Source of the DNA: Moraxellaceae bacterium
Lineage (GTDB): Bacteria; Pseudomonadota; Gammaproteobacteria; Pseudomonadales; Moraxellaceae
Assembly: GCA_030684415.1 (NCBI GenBank)
Contig: JAUXNL010000275.1
Span: 1 to 7,132 of the forward strand
DNA: 7,132 bases
Direction: 5' to 3'
Shown here in pieces: positions 1-6,077 of the stretch. Both the position numbers and the translations under genes were made by a program. Numbering within the stretch: the stretch's first letter is position 1; each line of letters opens with the position of its first letter. The notes beneath the pieces are model-generated. The model did no database searches, was not told the origin of the DNA, and worked only from the letters and a program-made list of their open reading frames with translations.

Positions 1-3000
1 CAGAATTTCGTAATGCGGCAACTCGTCCTGCTTGCGCCGGGGGCTGATGGCTTCGATTTTTTGGCAGCGCAGGGTCAGGCGCTCTTCTTCCAGCGCCTGG
101 TTGAGCTTGGCCACCCACACCATGACGTTGTCACGACGTGACAAATCGTCGTCATTGGGCTGGTAAATCTGGATGCGGTTGCCACCATCTTTTTTGGCCT
201 GCGCGCAGGCTTCTTCAGCCGAACGCAGGATGTGCGCATCGTTTTCGCTGGTGTAGGTGATATCGACAAGGCCCGCACTGGCGGTGAGCCGGTAACTCTG
301 GCTCTCCCAGTTGAACTTCATGGCGGCAAGTTCGCCCAAGCGCAGGCTGATCAACTGCTGAGCCTTGCCCAGATCACAGTCCTCGAGCAACAGACCGAAC
401 TCGTCGGCATTGAGTCGCGCCACCCGCGTTTTGGCCTTGAGCGCCTTGCCGAGCAGGTTGGCGACTTCCTTGAGCAGTTGGTCGCCGGCCGCAAAGCCGG
501 ACGTGTTGTTGATGAGCTTGAACTGGTCGAGGTTGAGATAGCACAGCACATGGCGCGAACGCTGGCGTTTGGCCGCATCCACCACGCGCTGCAACTGGCG
601 CGTGAATTCGGCGCGATTGACCAGGCCGGTCAGCTCGTCATGCATAGACTGGAAGGCGAGCTGGTCGTACAGCTGGTGAACCACACGCTCGAGGGCATCG
701 TCCACCACCGGCACATCATCGCCTTCGAAAATCAGCGCGTTGCCGGTGTGCATGAGTGCGGCCAGTTCACGCAACGTGAAGTCGTTGACCTTGATACCCT
801 GGTGATTCACGAACACGAAGCGTGCTGAGTCGCTGGAGCGCCAGGCCAGACGCATGCGTTCGGCTTCGCTGCCGCGATGGCGCAACTCCATCCAGTCGCC
901 CAGTTGCAGACGGCGCGCACGTTCCACCCATTTATCCAGCCAGCGCTCTTCATCCGGGTCGGTTTCAACCTTCTGTACCGGTACCTGCTCCCACGCCACA
1001 TCACCCAGCAAGCGCTGGGTGCCGGCGAGCAGATGCTTGAGCTCGGTAATGGCTTGCTGCTGCTGCCTGCCGTTGATTTCCACCACTTCCTGCAAGCCGT
1101 TCTTGATGAGCTTGAGCAGTTCGCGCAGATCGAAATTGCGGCGCACATCGGCACCAATTGCCAGCAACTCATCGAGCAGGCCGGTGAACTCACGCCAGCC
1201 CTTGCTGTCTTCGCCCTGACGCAAATGGGTTTTGACCAGCAGGTCGCGCCAGCCGGCCTCCAGCAGGGTGAGGACCGGCTTCGGTACCTTCTTCCCGGCC
1301 AGCTTGTCATCCAGCGTTTCTTGCACGCGATGCCGCGCGCTTTCGAGCCGGTGCTCGCCCTCGGCGAGCTGGCGCACGCGCTCCAGGTTGCGCTGGTAGG
1401 CGAGATCCTGACGCTTGACCATGGGGTCCAGCTCATCGAGCGCGCGATTGAACACGCGCGGGTCGGAGTCAAAACCCTTGGCGATATTGTCGACCAGCGC
1501 GTTGATGCCGGCCTCTTGTTCGCGGGTAAGGGGATGATCCTTGAAGCCAAGACGGGCAAGACGGTTCAACACTTGCCGCGCGGGGTGGTCATCGCGCTGG
1601 AACAAGTCGTCATCGTTCATCAGCGAGTGCAGCAGGGGCAGTTCCAGCTTGTGGAACCAGCCTTTGGCCTGATCGCCGATGATCTGATTCTGCCCCAGTG
1701 TTTTCAGCAGGCTCTCGGTCATCTGCACCACAGACAACACCGTGCCCGCCAGCTCGGTGCCCTTGGCGGCCGCCTCGCTCTCCAAGGCCTGCTTCCAGCC
1801 GGTGCCCGCTGACTTGAGTTTGGGAAAGGAGTCCTGCACATCCTTGAGCTCGAAATAATCGACCGGCGCCGGGGGCGGCGGCACGGGAGCGCCTGTTGCC
1901 ACTGCTTTGGCCACTGACACACGATGCTCTTCGCCGGAGCGCCGGGAGTGCTGCATTTCAAACAGGCGGCGCAGTGCGCTTACCGCCGCTTGAGCATCAC
2001 GCTGCGATGCCTGGAAACGTTCGGAGGCCGGGCTGATATTGGCGCGCTCCATGAACTCGGCGGCACTGCGCGGCGCCTGGAGTCGTGCGGCTGATATCCC
2101 CGGTATGGTCCGGTCAGCCTGATCGGCAATAGTGCCGTCGGCACGGCTGATGCCGTTACCTGCTGCACCAGTGGCCACAGCCGAGCCCGCAACACCCGCG
2201 CTGCCATTCTGGCCGCCACGCGCTGGCGCCTGTGGGGCCGCCGGCGCACTGCCATTGGTTTTGCCGCTGGCATGTCCACGAGCAACTGCCTTGCCTGCTG
2301 CACTGGCCGGTGCGGCTTCTTCTTCGCCCTCAGCAAGCTCGTCTTGCTCCAACGCATCCAGCGCCGCCTCATCGTCTTCGTGATGATGCACATAGCGGGT
2401 CAAGTCCAACTGCGGCAATACATTGTGTTCAACGAGCTCGTTGTTCAGCGACTCGTACAAACCTTCCAGCTCCTTCAGCAGGCTGTCCTCAAACGCCTTG
2501 TAGAGCACTTTTTCCACAATGCCGACAGGCCGCAGGATCGCAATCGCATCCTTGAATGATTCGCAGATTGCCACTGGTGCAAAGGGATTTACTTGCTGGC
2601 CCGGGCCGGAGCCGGAAAGCTCGTCAAGCCGTGCCTGAAGCGCAAACAACTGACTTCGGCAGGCCACATCCGCGCGGCTGGCCATCACCTTCACCACCAG
2701 CCACTCCTCGAATTGCTCTTTGTCGACCAGCGCCAGACCAGACACATCCGGGCGCTGACTGGCCTTACGGGCCGCCGTATCCAGCCGCGTGAACGACTCT
2801 TCAAGCTCGGTCAGGAACCGGGTACGGACAGTGGCCTGCTGCTTGCGCATCTGGCTGACCGCATCAAACAGCAAGCGTTGGTCCGCATTGGTGCGGGCAT
2901 GCTCGGAGGCATCGAGAAAGCCGTCTTCGGCCAGGCGGAAAAGCTCTGGCAGGCGATTACGGCAATAGCCCAGCACGACATGCCCCAGCTTCTCGATGAG

Positions 3001-3369
3001 CGCACCCGCCTCAGCCGTCATGCTGGCGTTCAGCAAAGGCTGGCGATCCGCCATCTTCAGCAGGGCCTGAAGGGTTTCATCATCAGGATTGAAAAACGTG
3101 ACGCCACAAAGGCCCGCCTCTGCATGCGCGATCCGCGCCCTCAGCTCGTGTTGGCGGATATCCCGGCCTTCGCCCATGAACATGCGGATGAGAATGACGT
3201 CGTTGCGCTCAAGCGCACGCTCAGTGGCAGCGGCCTTTTCACGCATTTCCAACAAGGCGCCACCGGGGCTGATGTCCTTGAGCAGACACGAGCGCCGATT
3301 GATCCCGCGTGCGATCAATTGCACGTTCATGGTCAGCGGCAGGCGGTCAGTGTTGCGTTGCTCGGACAT
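1..3369 (-). CDS. PilZ-DUF1631-GGDEF-EAL cyclic-di-GMP signalling protein (3' end beyond window)
   Basis: This is a continuous frame of 1123 codons from ATG at 3369, with no stop before the edge; I translated it throughout. Residues about 5-100 form a PilZ domain: RNTDR (5-9) fits RxxxR and DISPGG (32-37) fits DxSxxG, the two c-di-GMP contact motifs. Residues about 105-880 fit DUF1631, a mostly helical family of unknown function; WFHKLELPLLHSL starts at 571. Low-complexity linkers interrupt it at about 328-425 (His/acidic, then Ala/Gly) and 488-503 (Pro-rich). A GGDEF domain starts near HDELTGLVNR (910-919) but is degenerate: NADEF at 987-991, NLD at 946-948, and KAKT where an RxxD I-site would sit. 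An EAL domain begins near 1084 and the window ends on its motif, EIL (1121-1123). AAGGA lies 9 bases before the ATG. Known: these domains sense, make or degrade c-di-GMP. Inferred: a cytoplasmic c-di-GMP sensor, possibly a phosphodiesterase; the cyclase is probably dead. No membrane segment is visible. Confidence 0.93.
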   Translation of the reverse strand, partial: MSEQRNTDRLPLTMNVQLIARGINRRSCLLKDISPGGALLEMREKAAATERALERNDVILIRMFMGEGRDIRQHELRARIAHAEAGLCGVTFFNPDDETLQALLKMADRQPLLNASMTAEAGALIEKLGHVVLGYCRNRLPELFRLAEDGFLDASEHARTNADQRLLFDAVSQMRKQQATVRTRFLTELEESFTRLDTAARKASQRPDVSGLALVDKEQFEEWLVVKVMASRADVACRSQLFALQARLDELSGSGPGQQVNPFAPVAICESFKDAIAILRPVGIVEKVLYKAFEDSLLKELEGLYESLNNELVEHNVLPQLDLTRYVHHHEDDEAALDALEQDELAEGEEEAAPASAAGKAVARGHASGKTNGSAPAAPQAPARGGQNGSAGVAGSAVATGAAGNGISRADGTIADQADRTIPGISAARLQAPRSAAEFMERANISPASERFQASQRDAQAAVSALRRLFEMQHSRRSGEEHRVSVAKAVATGAPVPPPPAPVDYFELKDVQDSFPKLKSAGTGWKQALESEAAAKGTELAGTVLSVVQMTESLLKTLGQNQIIGDQAKGWFHKLELPLLHSLMNDDDLFQRDDHPARQVLNRLARLGFKDHPLTREQEAGINALVDNIAKGFDSDPRVFNRALDELDPMVKRQDLAYQRNLERVRQLAEGEHRLESARHRVQETLDDKLAGKKVPKPVLTLLEAGWRDLLVKTHLRQGEDSKGWREFTGLLDELLAIGADVRRNFDLRELLKLIKNGLQEVVEINGRQQQQAITELKHLLAGTQRLLGDVAWEQVPVQKVETDPDEERWLDKWVERARRLQLGDWMELRHRGSEAERMRLAWRSSDSARFVFVNHQGIKVNDFTLRELAALMHTGNALIFEGDDVPVVDDALERVVHQLYDQLAFQSMHDELTGLVNRAEFTRQLQRVVDAAKRQRSRHVLCYLNLDQFKLINNTSGFAAGDQLLKEVANLLGKALKAKTRVARLNADEFGLLLEDCDLGKAQQLISLRLGELAAMKFNWESQSYRLTASAGLVDITYTSENDAHILRSAEEACAQAKKDGGNRIQIYQPNDDDLSRRDNVMVWVAKLNQALEEERLTLRCQKIEAISPRRKQDELPHYEIL

Positions 3370-3516
3370 CGGGCAGGTTCCTTGCGGCGAGAAATGACCA
3401 GCGGGGCAGTCAGCGGCTTAGTTGACCGGAAAACAACAAAGCCGACAAGCCATCTGGCCTGATGACGGGCACGATGCGCTATTCCGACAAGAGACACCCT
3501 CGTCTCCAGTAAAGCC
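3370..3516 (-). other. Intergenic leader between the tRNA terminator and the c-di-GMP gene
   Basis: These roughly 150 bases separate the tRNA terminator from the start of the large signalling gene and should hold its promoter, because the terminator isolates it from the tRNA operon. I see no convincing sigma-70 pair. TTGTCG near 3447-3452 has no good -10 box at proper spacing, and I find no sigma-54 GG/GC pair. The promoter is therefore not located. Confidence 0.4.
3379..3383 (-). promoter_or_regulatory. Shine-Dalgarno site for the PilZ-DUF1631-GGDEF-EAL gene
   Basis: On the minus strand AAGGA precedes the ATG at 3369 by 9 bases. It supports that ATG, which also places the PilZ RxxxR motif at residues 5-9, as expected at the start of a PilZ domain. 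Confidence 0.7.
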
Positions 3517-3555
3517 CAAAAAACAAAACGCGCTGCCCTTGCGGACAGCGCGTTT
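3517..3555 (-). terminator. Rho-independent terminator of the tRNA-Val/tRNA-Asp operon
   Basis: On the minus strand a 13-bp stem (arms 3543-3555 and 3526-3538) closes a GCAA tetraloop (3539-3542). It has a single G-T wobble and is followed by a T-rich run, TTTTGTTTTTT, to about 3518. It starts 7 bases after the CCA end of tRNA-Asp. The plus-strand side has only a weak T run, so it acts mainly on minus-strand transcripts. Confidence 0.93.
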
Positions 3556-3562
3556 GTTTGTA

Positions 3563-3639
3563 TGGCGCAGCGGACGGGACTCGAACCCGCGACCCCCGGC
3601 GTGACAGGCCGGTATTCTAACCGACTGAACTACCGCTGC
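3563..3639 (-). tRNA. tRNA-Asp (anticodon GTC)
   Basis: This is a 77-nt tRNA with encoded CCA at 3565-3563. The acceptor stem GCAGCGG (from 3639) pairs with CCGCTGC, and the discriminator base is G73. The D arm is TAGTTCAGTCGGTTAGAA. The anticodon loop CTGTCAC presents GTC (3605-3603), and the T loop is TTCGAGT. GTC with G73 fits aspartate identity. It is the second gene of a two-tRNA operon, 13 bases after tRNA-Val and directly before the terminator. I see no mismatched stem pairs suggesting a pseudogene. Confidence 0.98.
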
Positions 3640-3652
3640 TCGGTCTTTACGT

Positions 3653-3728
3653 TGGTGGGTGCTGACGGGATCGAACCGCCGACCCGCTCCTTGTAAGGGA
3701 GCTGCTCTCCCAGCTGAGCTAAGCACCC
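3653..3728 (-). tRNA. tRNA-Val (anticodon TAC)
   Basis: This is a 76-nt tRNA with encoded CCA. The acceptor stem GGGTGCT (from 3728) pairs with AGCACCC, and the discriminator base is A73. The D arm is TAGCTCAGCTGGGAGAGC. The anticodon loop CTTACAA presents TAC (3695-3693), flanked by GCTCC and GGAGC, and the T loop is TTCGATC. It closely resembles the enterobacterial tRNA-Val(UAC). It is the first gene of the operon, about 15 bases after the predicted transcription start. Confidence 0.98.
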
Positions 3729-3927
3729 GGGCACATTCAACGTGGCGCGCATTATAGGGGCTCGCTGTTGCCTGTCAAAGGAAAAAACCGGGATTCTTTC
3801 CATATATTTTTCAATCGCTTAATTTTCAGTCAGCCGGGCATCCACCACTGCGTGAAAGAGGGGGCCAGCGCTCCGTCATGGCCAATCGCAAGCGTGCCGG
3901 AGGTGGCGGTGGCCTGTTCCGTCAGCG
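3729..3927 (-). other. Intergenic region between the L,D-transpeptidase gene and the tRNA operon
   Basis: The lower part is the tRNA leader and promoter, and 3779-3827 is AT-rich. The upper part (3830-3927) stays open in a different minus frame from the transpeptidase for about 32 codons, reading IALTEQATATSGTLAIGHDG and ending WWMPG at a TGA, with coding-like codon choice. It has no start codon of its own with a visible ribosome site, so I do not call it a gene. A weak 5-bp hairpin (3863-3883) is the only terminator-like structure for the upstream operon. Confidence 0.5.
3751..3778 (-). promoter_or_regulatory. Consensus sigma-70 promoter of the tRNA operon with GC-rich discriminator
   Basis: On the minus strand TTGACA (3778-3773) and TATAAT (3756-3751) are both perfect consensus hexamers with a 16-bp spacer. 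GCGCGCC follows the -10 box, a GC-rich discriminator typical of stable-RNA promoters under stringent (ppGpp/DksA) control. Transcription should start near 3744-3743. An A/T tract at 3782-3787 just upstream of the -35 and further AT-rich sequence to about 3827 could act as an UP element; that part is inference. Confidence 0.93.
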
Positions 3928-4404
3928 CTATCCGATGAGTACCGGGGTACCGGCAGGGGTCTGCTCGAACAAGGCCATGACATCGGCGTTGCGCATACGG
4001 ATACAGCCATGCGAGCGCGGTTCGCCCATGGGCTCGGTATCCGGCGTGCCGTGGATATAGATGTAGCGGCGCATGGTGTCGCAATCGCCCAGACGGTTGC
4101 GGCCCACTTCGGTGCCTGACAGCCAGAGGATGCGCGAGAGAATCCAGTCACGGCCGGGATGCGCCGCATGCAATTCGGGTGTCCAGACCTCGCCGGTCGG
4201 CCGGCGTCCACGGAACACGGTGCCCGCCTCACTGCCCGCGCCTATTTTTGCGCGCACCACATGCGCGCCACGCGGCGTCTGCTCACTGCCCTGACGCTCG
4301 CCGGGGCCACGCAAGGCCGTAGAGACCGACCATGCCCCCAAGACCCTGTCGTCTTCCAGCAAGGTCAGTTTCTGTGTGGCGATATCAATCCGGATATGCG
4401 GCAT
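3928..4404 (-). CDS. L,D-transpeptidase (YkuD domain), short form without signal peptide
   Basis: The 158-residue product is essentially one YkuD domain. The N-terminus, PHIRIDIATQKLTLLEDD, is the family's opening strand pair. The active-site motif is IHGT (His118) followed by SHGCIRM (residues 131-137), with catalytic Cys134 and conserved Arg136. Known: YkuD enzymes form 3-3 peptidoglycan cross-links or attach proteins to meso-diaminopimelate in the periplasm, by way of an acyl-Cys intermediate. Oddity: there is no Sec or Tat signal and no anchor, because the domain begins at residue 3. I chose ATG at 4404, which overlaps the preceding LOG stop as TGATG; GTG at 4407 is an alternative adding one residue. 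The overlap suggests translational coupling with the LOG gene. The family call is firm; location and substrate are open. Confidence 0.93.
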   Translation of the reverse strand: MPHIRIDIATQKLTLLEDDRVLGAWSVSTALRGPGERQGSEQTPRGAHVVRAKIGAGSEAGTVFRGRRPTGEVWTPELHAAHPGRDWILSRILWLSGTEVGRNRLGDCDTMRRYIYIHGTPDTEPMGEPRSHGCIRMRNADVMALFEQTPAGTPVLIG

Positions 4405-5060
4405 CACTCGTCTTCGTTGCCGGCCACATGGCTGCGGTAATGGCTGATGATGATACGGGCGGCTTCGTCTATCGAGTCCGTCACCACGAAAAGATCAAGG
4501 TCCGTCTGGCTGATGCAGCCCTCGGACAGCATGGTGGCGCGCATCCAGTCGATCAGGCCTTGCCAGTAGCCAGAACCGATGAGCACGACCGGGAACGGCT
4601 CGCTTTTGCCAGTCTGGATCAGGGTCAGCGCCTCGAACAGCTCGTCCATGGTGCCGAAGCCGCCGGGGAAAATGGCGAAAGCCACCGCATGCTTCATGAA
4701 CATGAATTTGCGCACGAAAAAATAGCGGAAGTCGAGACTGATGTCCTGAAAGGTATTGGGCTTTTGCTCCTGCGGCAGCGTGATGTTCAGGCCGATGGAA
4801 CGGGCACCCTGCCCCAACGCACCTTTGTTGGCCCCTTCCATGATGCCGGGGCCACCGCCGGTAATCACATTGAGCCCGGCACGCGACAGCAAGCAGCCCA
4901 AGTGCTCGGCTTGCTCGTAATACGGCGAATCGGGACCGAGGCGGGCACTGCCAAAAATATTGACGGCGTGGGCAATCTTGGTGAGGTGCTCGATGCCGTC
5001 GACCATTTCCGACTGTATGCGCAACACGCGCCAGGCTTCGGGCATTTTCTTGTCGAACAT
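4404..5060 (-). CDS. LOG-family (TIGR00730) nucleotide 5'-monophosphate phosphoribohydrolase
   Basis: The 218-residue Rossmann-like protein carries the LOG signatures: GGGPGIMEGANKG (68-80), VRKFMF (116-121, with the conserved Arg117-Lys118) and PGGFGTMDE (132-140), whose Arg and Glu are the catalytic residues known in this family. Known: LOG proteins cleave the N-glycosidic bond of nucleoside monophosphates, including cytokinin ribotides, giving the free base and ribose 5-phosphate; older annotations call them lysine decarboxylases in error. The bacterial role is usually nucleotide salvage or housekeeping, and I cannot tell the substrate from sequence. I chose ATG at 5060 over the frame's first ATG at 5105, because AAGGAG stands 6 bases before 5060 and the extra 15 residues look unlike the family. 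Its stop overlaps the start of the L,D-transpeptidase gene. Confidence 0.95.
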   Translation of the reverse strand: MFDKKMPEAWRVLRIQSEMVDGIEHLTKIAHAVNIFGSARLGPDSPYYEQAEHLGCLLSRAGLNVITGGGPGIMEGANKGALGQGARSIGLNITLPQEQKPNTFQDISLDFRYFFVRKFMFMKHAVAFAIFPGGFGTMDELFEALTLIQTGKSEPFPVVLIGSGYWQGLIDWMRATMLSEGCISQTDLDLFVVTDSIDEAARIIISHYRSHVAGNEDE

Positions 5061-5173
5061 GAGCGACTCCTTGTTGTTATGCCGCTGCCGGAAAAAACCT
5101 GACAACGGTTACCGGGAGTCTAGCAGTTGAGATTGCTGGCAAACGGCAATCCCCGGCACAGCAACAAAAAGCC
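5061..5173 (-). other. Intergenic region upstream of the LOG gene
   Basis: These 113 bases separate the small hypothetical from LOG. On the minus strand TGCTAGACT (near 5125-5117) resembles an extended -10 box (TGn plus TAGACT, 4 of 6 consensus) without a -35 at proper spacing. An imperfect inverted repeat, GATTGC...GCAATC (5131-5151), has a 9-base loop and no T tract. The LOG promoter may lie here, but the evidence is weak. Confidence 0.3.
5067..5072 (-). promoter_or_regulatory. Shine-Dalgarno site deciding the LOG start
   Basis: On the minus strand a perfect AAGGAG sits 6 bases before ATG 5060. It falls inside the longer alternative frame that begins at 5105, and so argues that the longer start is not used. 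Confidence 0.85.
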
Positions 5174-5428
5174 TCAATGCAGCAGACGTGGCTCGTCATC
5201 ATCGGCCAGCAGGTTATTACCCGCCATGACCAGACCCGCCATTTGCACGCCGGTACCGAGCATGCCACGGGCGATGTCGCCCAGATGATCGCCGAGCAGC
5301 GCTTTGGCCTCGCCGGAAAAACGGATGATCACGAGTGGCTCGGGATTTCCCGGTGAAGTGTCCGTCCGGCGCAGGACAACATCGCCGTTGTCGGTTTCGA
5401 CAATTTCAAGATAGTCAGCAGCAGGCAT
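5174..5428 (-). CDS. Conserved-looking small hypothetical protein (84 aa)
   Basis: The 84-residue product starts MPAADYLEIVETDNGDVVLRR and contains PEPLVIIRFS (about 30-39) and a Gly/Ala-rich hydrophobic stretch with MAGLVMAGNN (about 63-72). It ends in an acidic LADDDEPRLLH tail. No catalytic motif is visible and I do not assign a function. The hydrophobic stretch is too interrupted to be a confident membrane helix. From memory, Pseudomonas has a similar small ORF two genes downstream of topA. The ATG at 5428 has only a weak upstream GGA. It is separated by 72 bp from the DUF6586-like gene and could share its transcript. Codon usage matches its neighbours, supporting a real gene. Confidence 0.75.
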   Translation of the reverse strand: MPAADYLEIVETDNGDVVLRRTDTSPGNPEPLVIIRFSGEAKALLGDHLGDIARGMLGTGVQMAGLVMAGNNLLADDDEPRLLH

Positions 5429-5500
5429 GGAAAATCCGTCGTATGAAAAGCCGGAGGGGCCATTTATTGAAAGGACAGGCGGGCGATCAAGTGGTGAGGT
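5429..5500 (-). other. 72-bp gap between the DUF6586-like gene and the small hypothetical
   Basis: On the minus strand TTGATC followed 16 bases later by AATAAA (4 of 6 to TATAAT) is a possible weak promoter for the 84-residue ORF. I see no terminator, so readthrough from the topA side is equally possible. Confidence 0.2.
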
Positions 5501-6061
5501 TCACCACTCCGCCATTTCACTGCGGAAGTCACGGATGATTGCCGTCAGCTCACGTTGCCAGCGCCGCAGACTCTCTACATCGGCAGGCGACAATGGCTCG
5601 TCGCTGGCCACCGTGACCAGACTGATGGAGCGCCCGAGTGCCTCGGGCTCATCCTCTGGTGCTACGGCAGGCACAGGGTCGGGCACAATCAGGCAGAGGT
5701 GATGCGCACGCAGCAACTGCGCCAGCCAACTGTCACGGGTTTGCTCGAGTGACTGCAAGACACTGATTTCGGGCGACACCTGGCCCTTGGCTGCCATGGC
5801 TTCGCGCAAAGCCTCGGAATTCATGAGCGGCCCGGCGAGTTTGTAAAACCGCACCAGCTCCTGCAGGAACGCCACGTAAGCACCATGCAAATGCAGAATG
5901 GCCGCTTCGCGGCAGGACAGCGCCTCCGCCTCCCAAGCAAAGCCCGAGCGATCTGCCAGCAACTGCGCCAGACGATCCTGCTGCAGCTTGGCGAAATACA
6001 GTTTCTGGTTCGTGCGCCCCTGATTAGGCCGCAGCTTGCCGGTATCGACCGCCCCTTTCAT
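5501..6061 (-). CDS. DUF6586-like protein downstream of topA
   Basis: The 186-residue protein has the segment RTNQKLYFAKLQQDRLAQL (about 16-34), which I recognise as the start of the DUF6586 family found beside topA in Pseudomonas and relatives. The middle (about 45-120) is predicted helical and rich in Ala, Leu and Glu. A Pro/acidic linker (about 127-140, PDPVPAVAPEDEPEA) leads to a final helix rich in Trp, Arg and Glu. No enzyme motif, signal peptide or membrane segment is visible, and the family's function is unknown to me. The start is ATG 6061, 16 bases after the topA stop, with GGAG 9 bases upstream. The family motif begins about 15 residues in, so a shorter start is possible, but no better-placed ATG is seen. 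It is probably cotranscribed with topA. Confidence 0.85.
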   Translation of the reverse strand: MKGAVDTGKLRPNQGRTNQKLYFAKLQQDRLAQLLADRSGFAWEAEALSCREAAILHLHGAYVAFLQELVRFYKLAGPLMNSEALREAMAAKGQVSPEISVLQSLEQTRDSWLAQLLRAHHLCLIVPDPVPAVAPEDEPEALGRSISLVTVASDEPLSPADVESLRRWQRELTAIIRDFRSEMAEW

Positions 6062-6077
6062 GTGCTGGCGCTCCGCA

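Noticed and set aside
232..828. 198-codon plus-strand open frame
   Set aside because: It is antisense to the GGDEF domain; the minus strand carries DELTGLVNR and NADEF in register.
807..1559. 250-codon minus-strand open frame
   Set aside because: It is in a shifted frame relative to the DUF1631 protein; its Ser/Arg/Cys/Trp-rich composition is typical of an out-of-frame shadow.
877..1812. 311-codon plus-strand open frame
   Set aside because: It lies wholly antisense to the DUF1631 region, whose minus-frame protein has clear family sequence (WFHKLELPLLHSL). The plus frame reads as Gln/Leu/His-rich antisense translation of GC-biased codons with no recognisable domain.
2593..3462. 289-codon plus-strand open frame
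   Set aside because: It is antisense to the N-terminal PilZ-DUF1631 coding sequence, has no ribosome site, and has an unstructured composition.
3563..3728. tRNA genes as an integration (att) site
   Set aside because: There is no integrase, no repeated tRNA 3' end, and the flanks are ordinary genes.
3853..3883. Possible terminator for the LOG/transpeptidase operon (GGCCA...TGGCC)
   Set aside because: The stem is only 5 bp with an 11-base loop and is followed by CCCTCTTTC rather than a T run.
4332..5102. 256-codon plus-strand open frame
   Set aside because: It is the mirror of the LOG gene, whose GGGPG and PGGFGT motifs establish the coding strand.
5131..5151. Inverted repeat GATTGC...GCAATC as an operator or terminator
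   Set aside because: It is six bases per arm with a 9-base loop, has no T tract, and matches no known operator that I recognise; this is within chance expectation.
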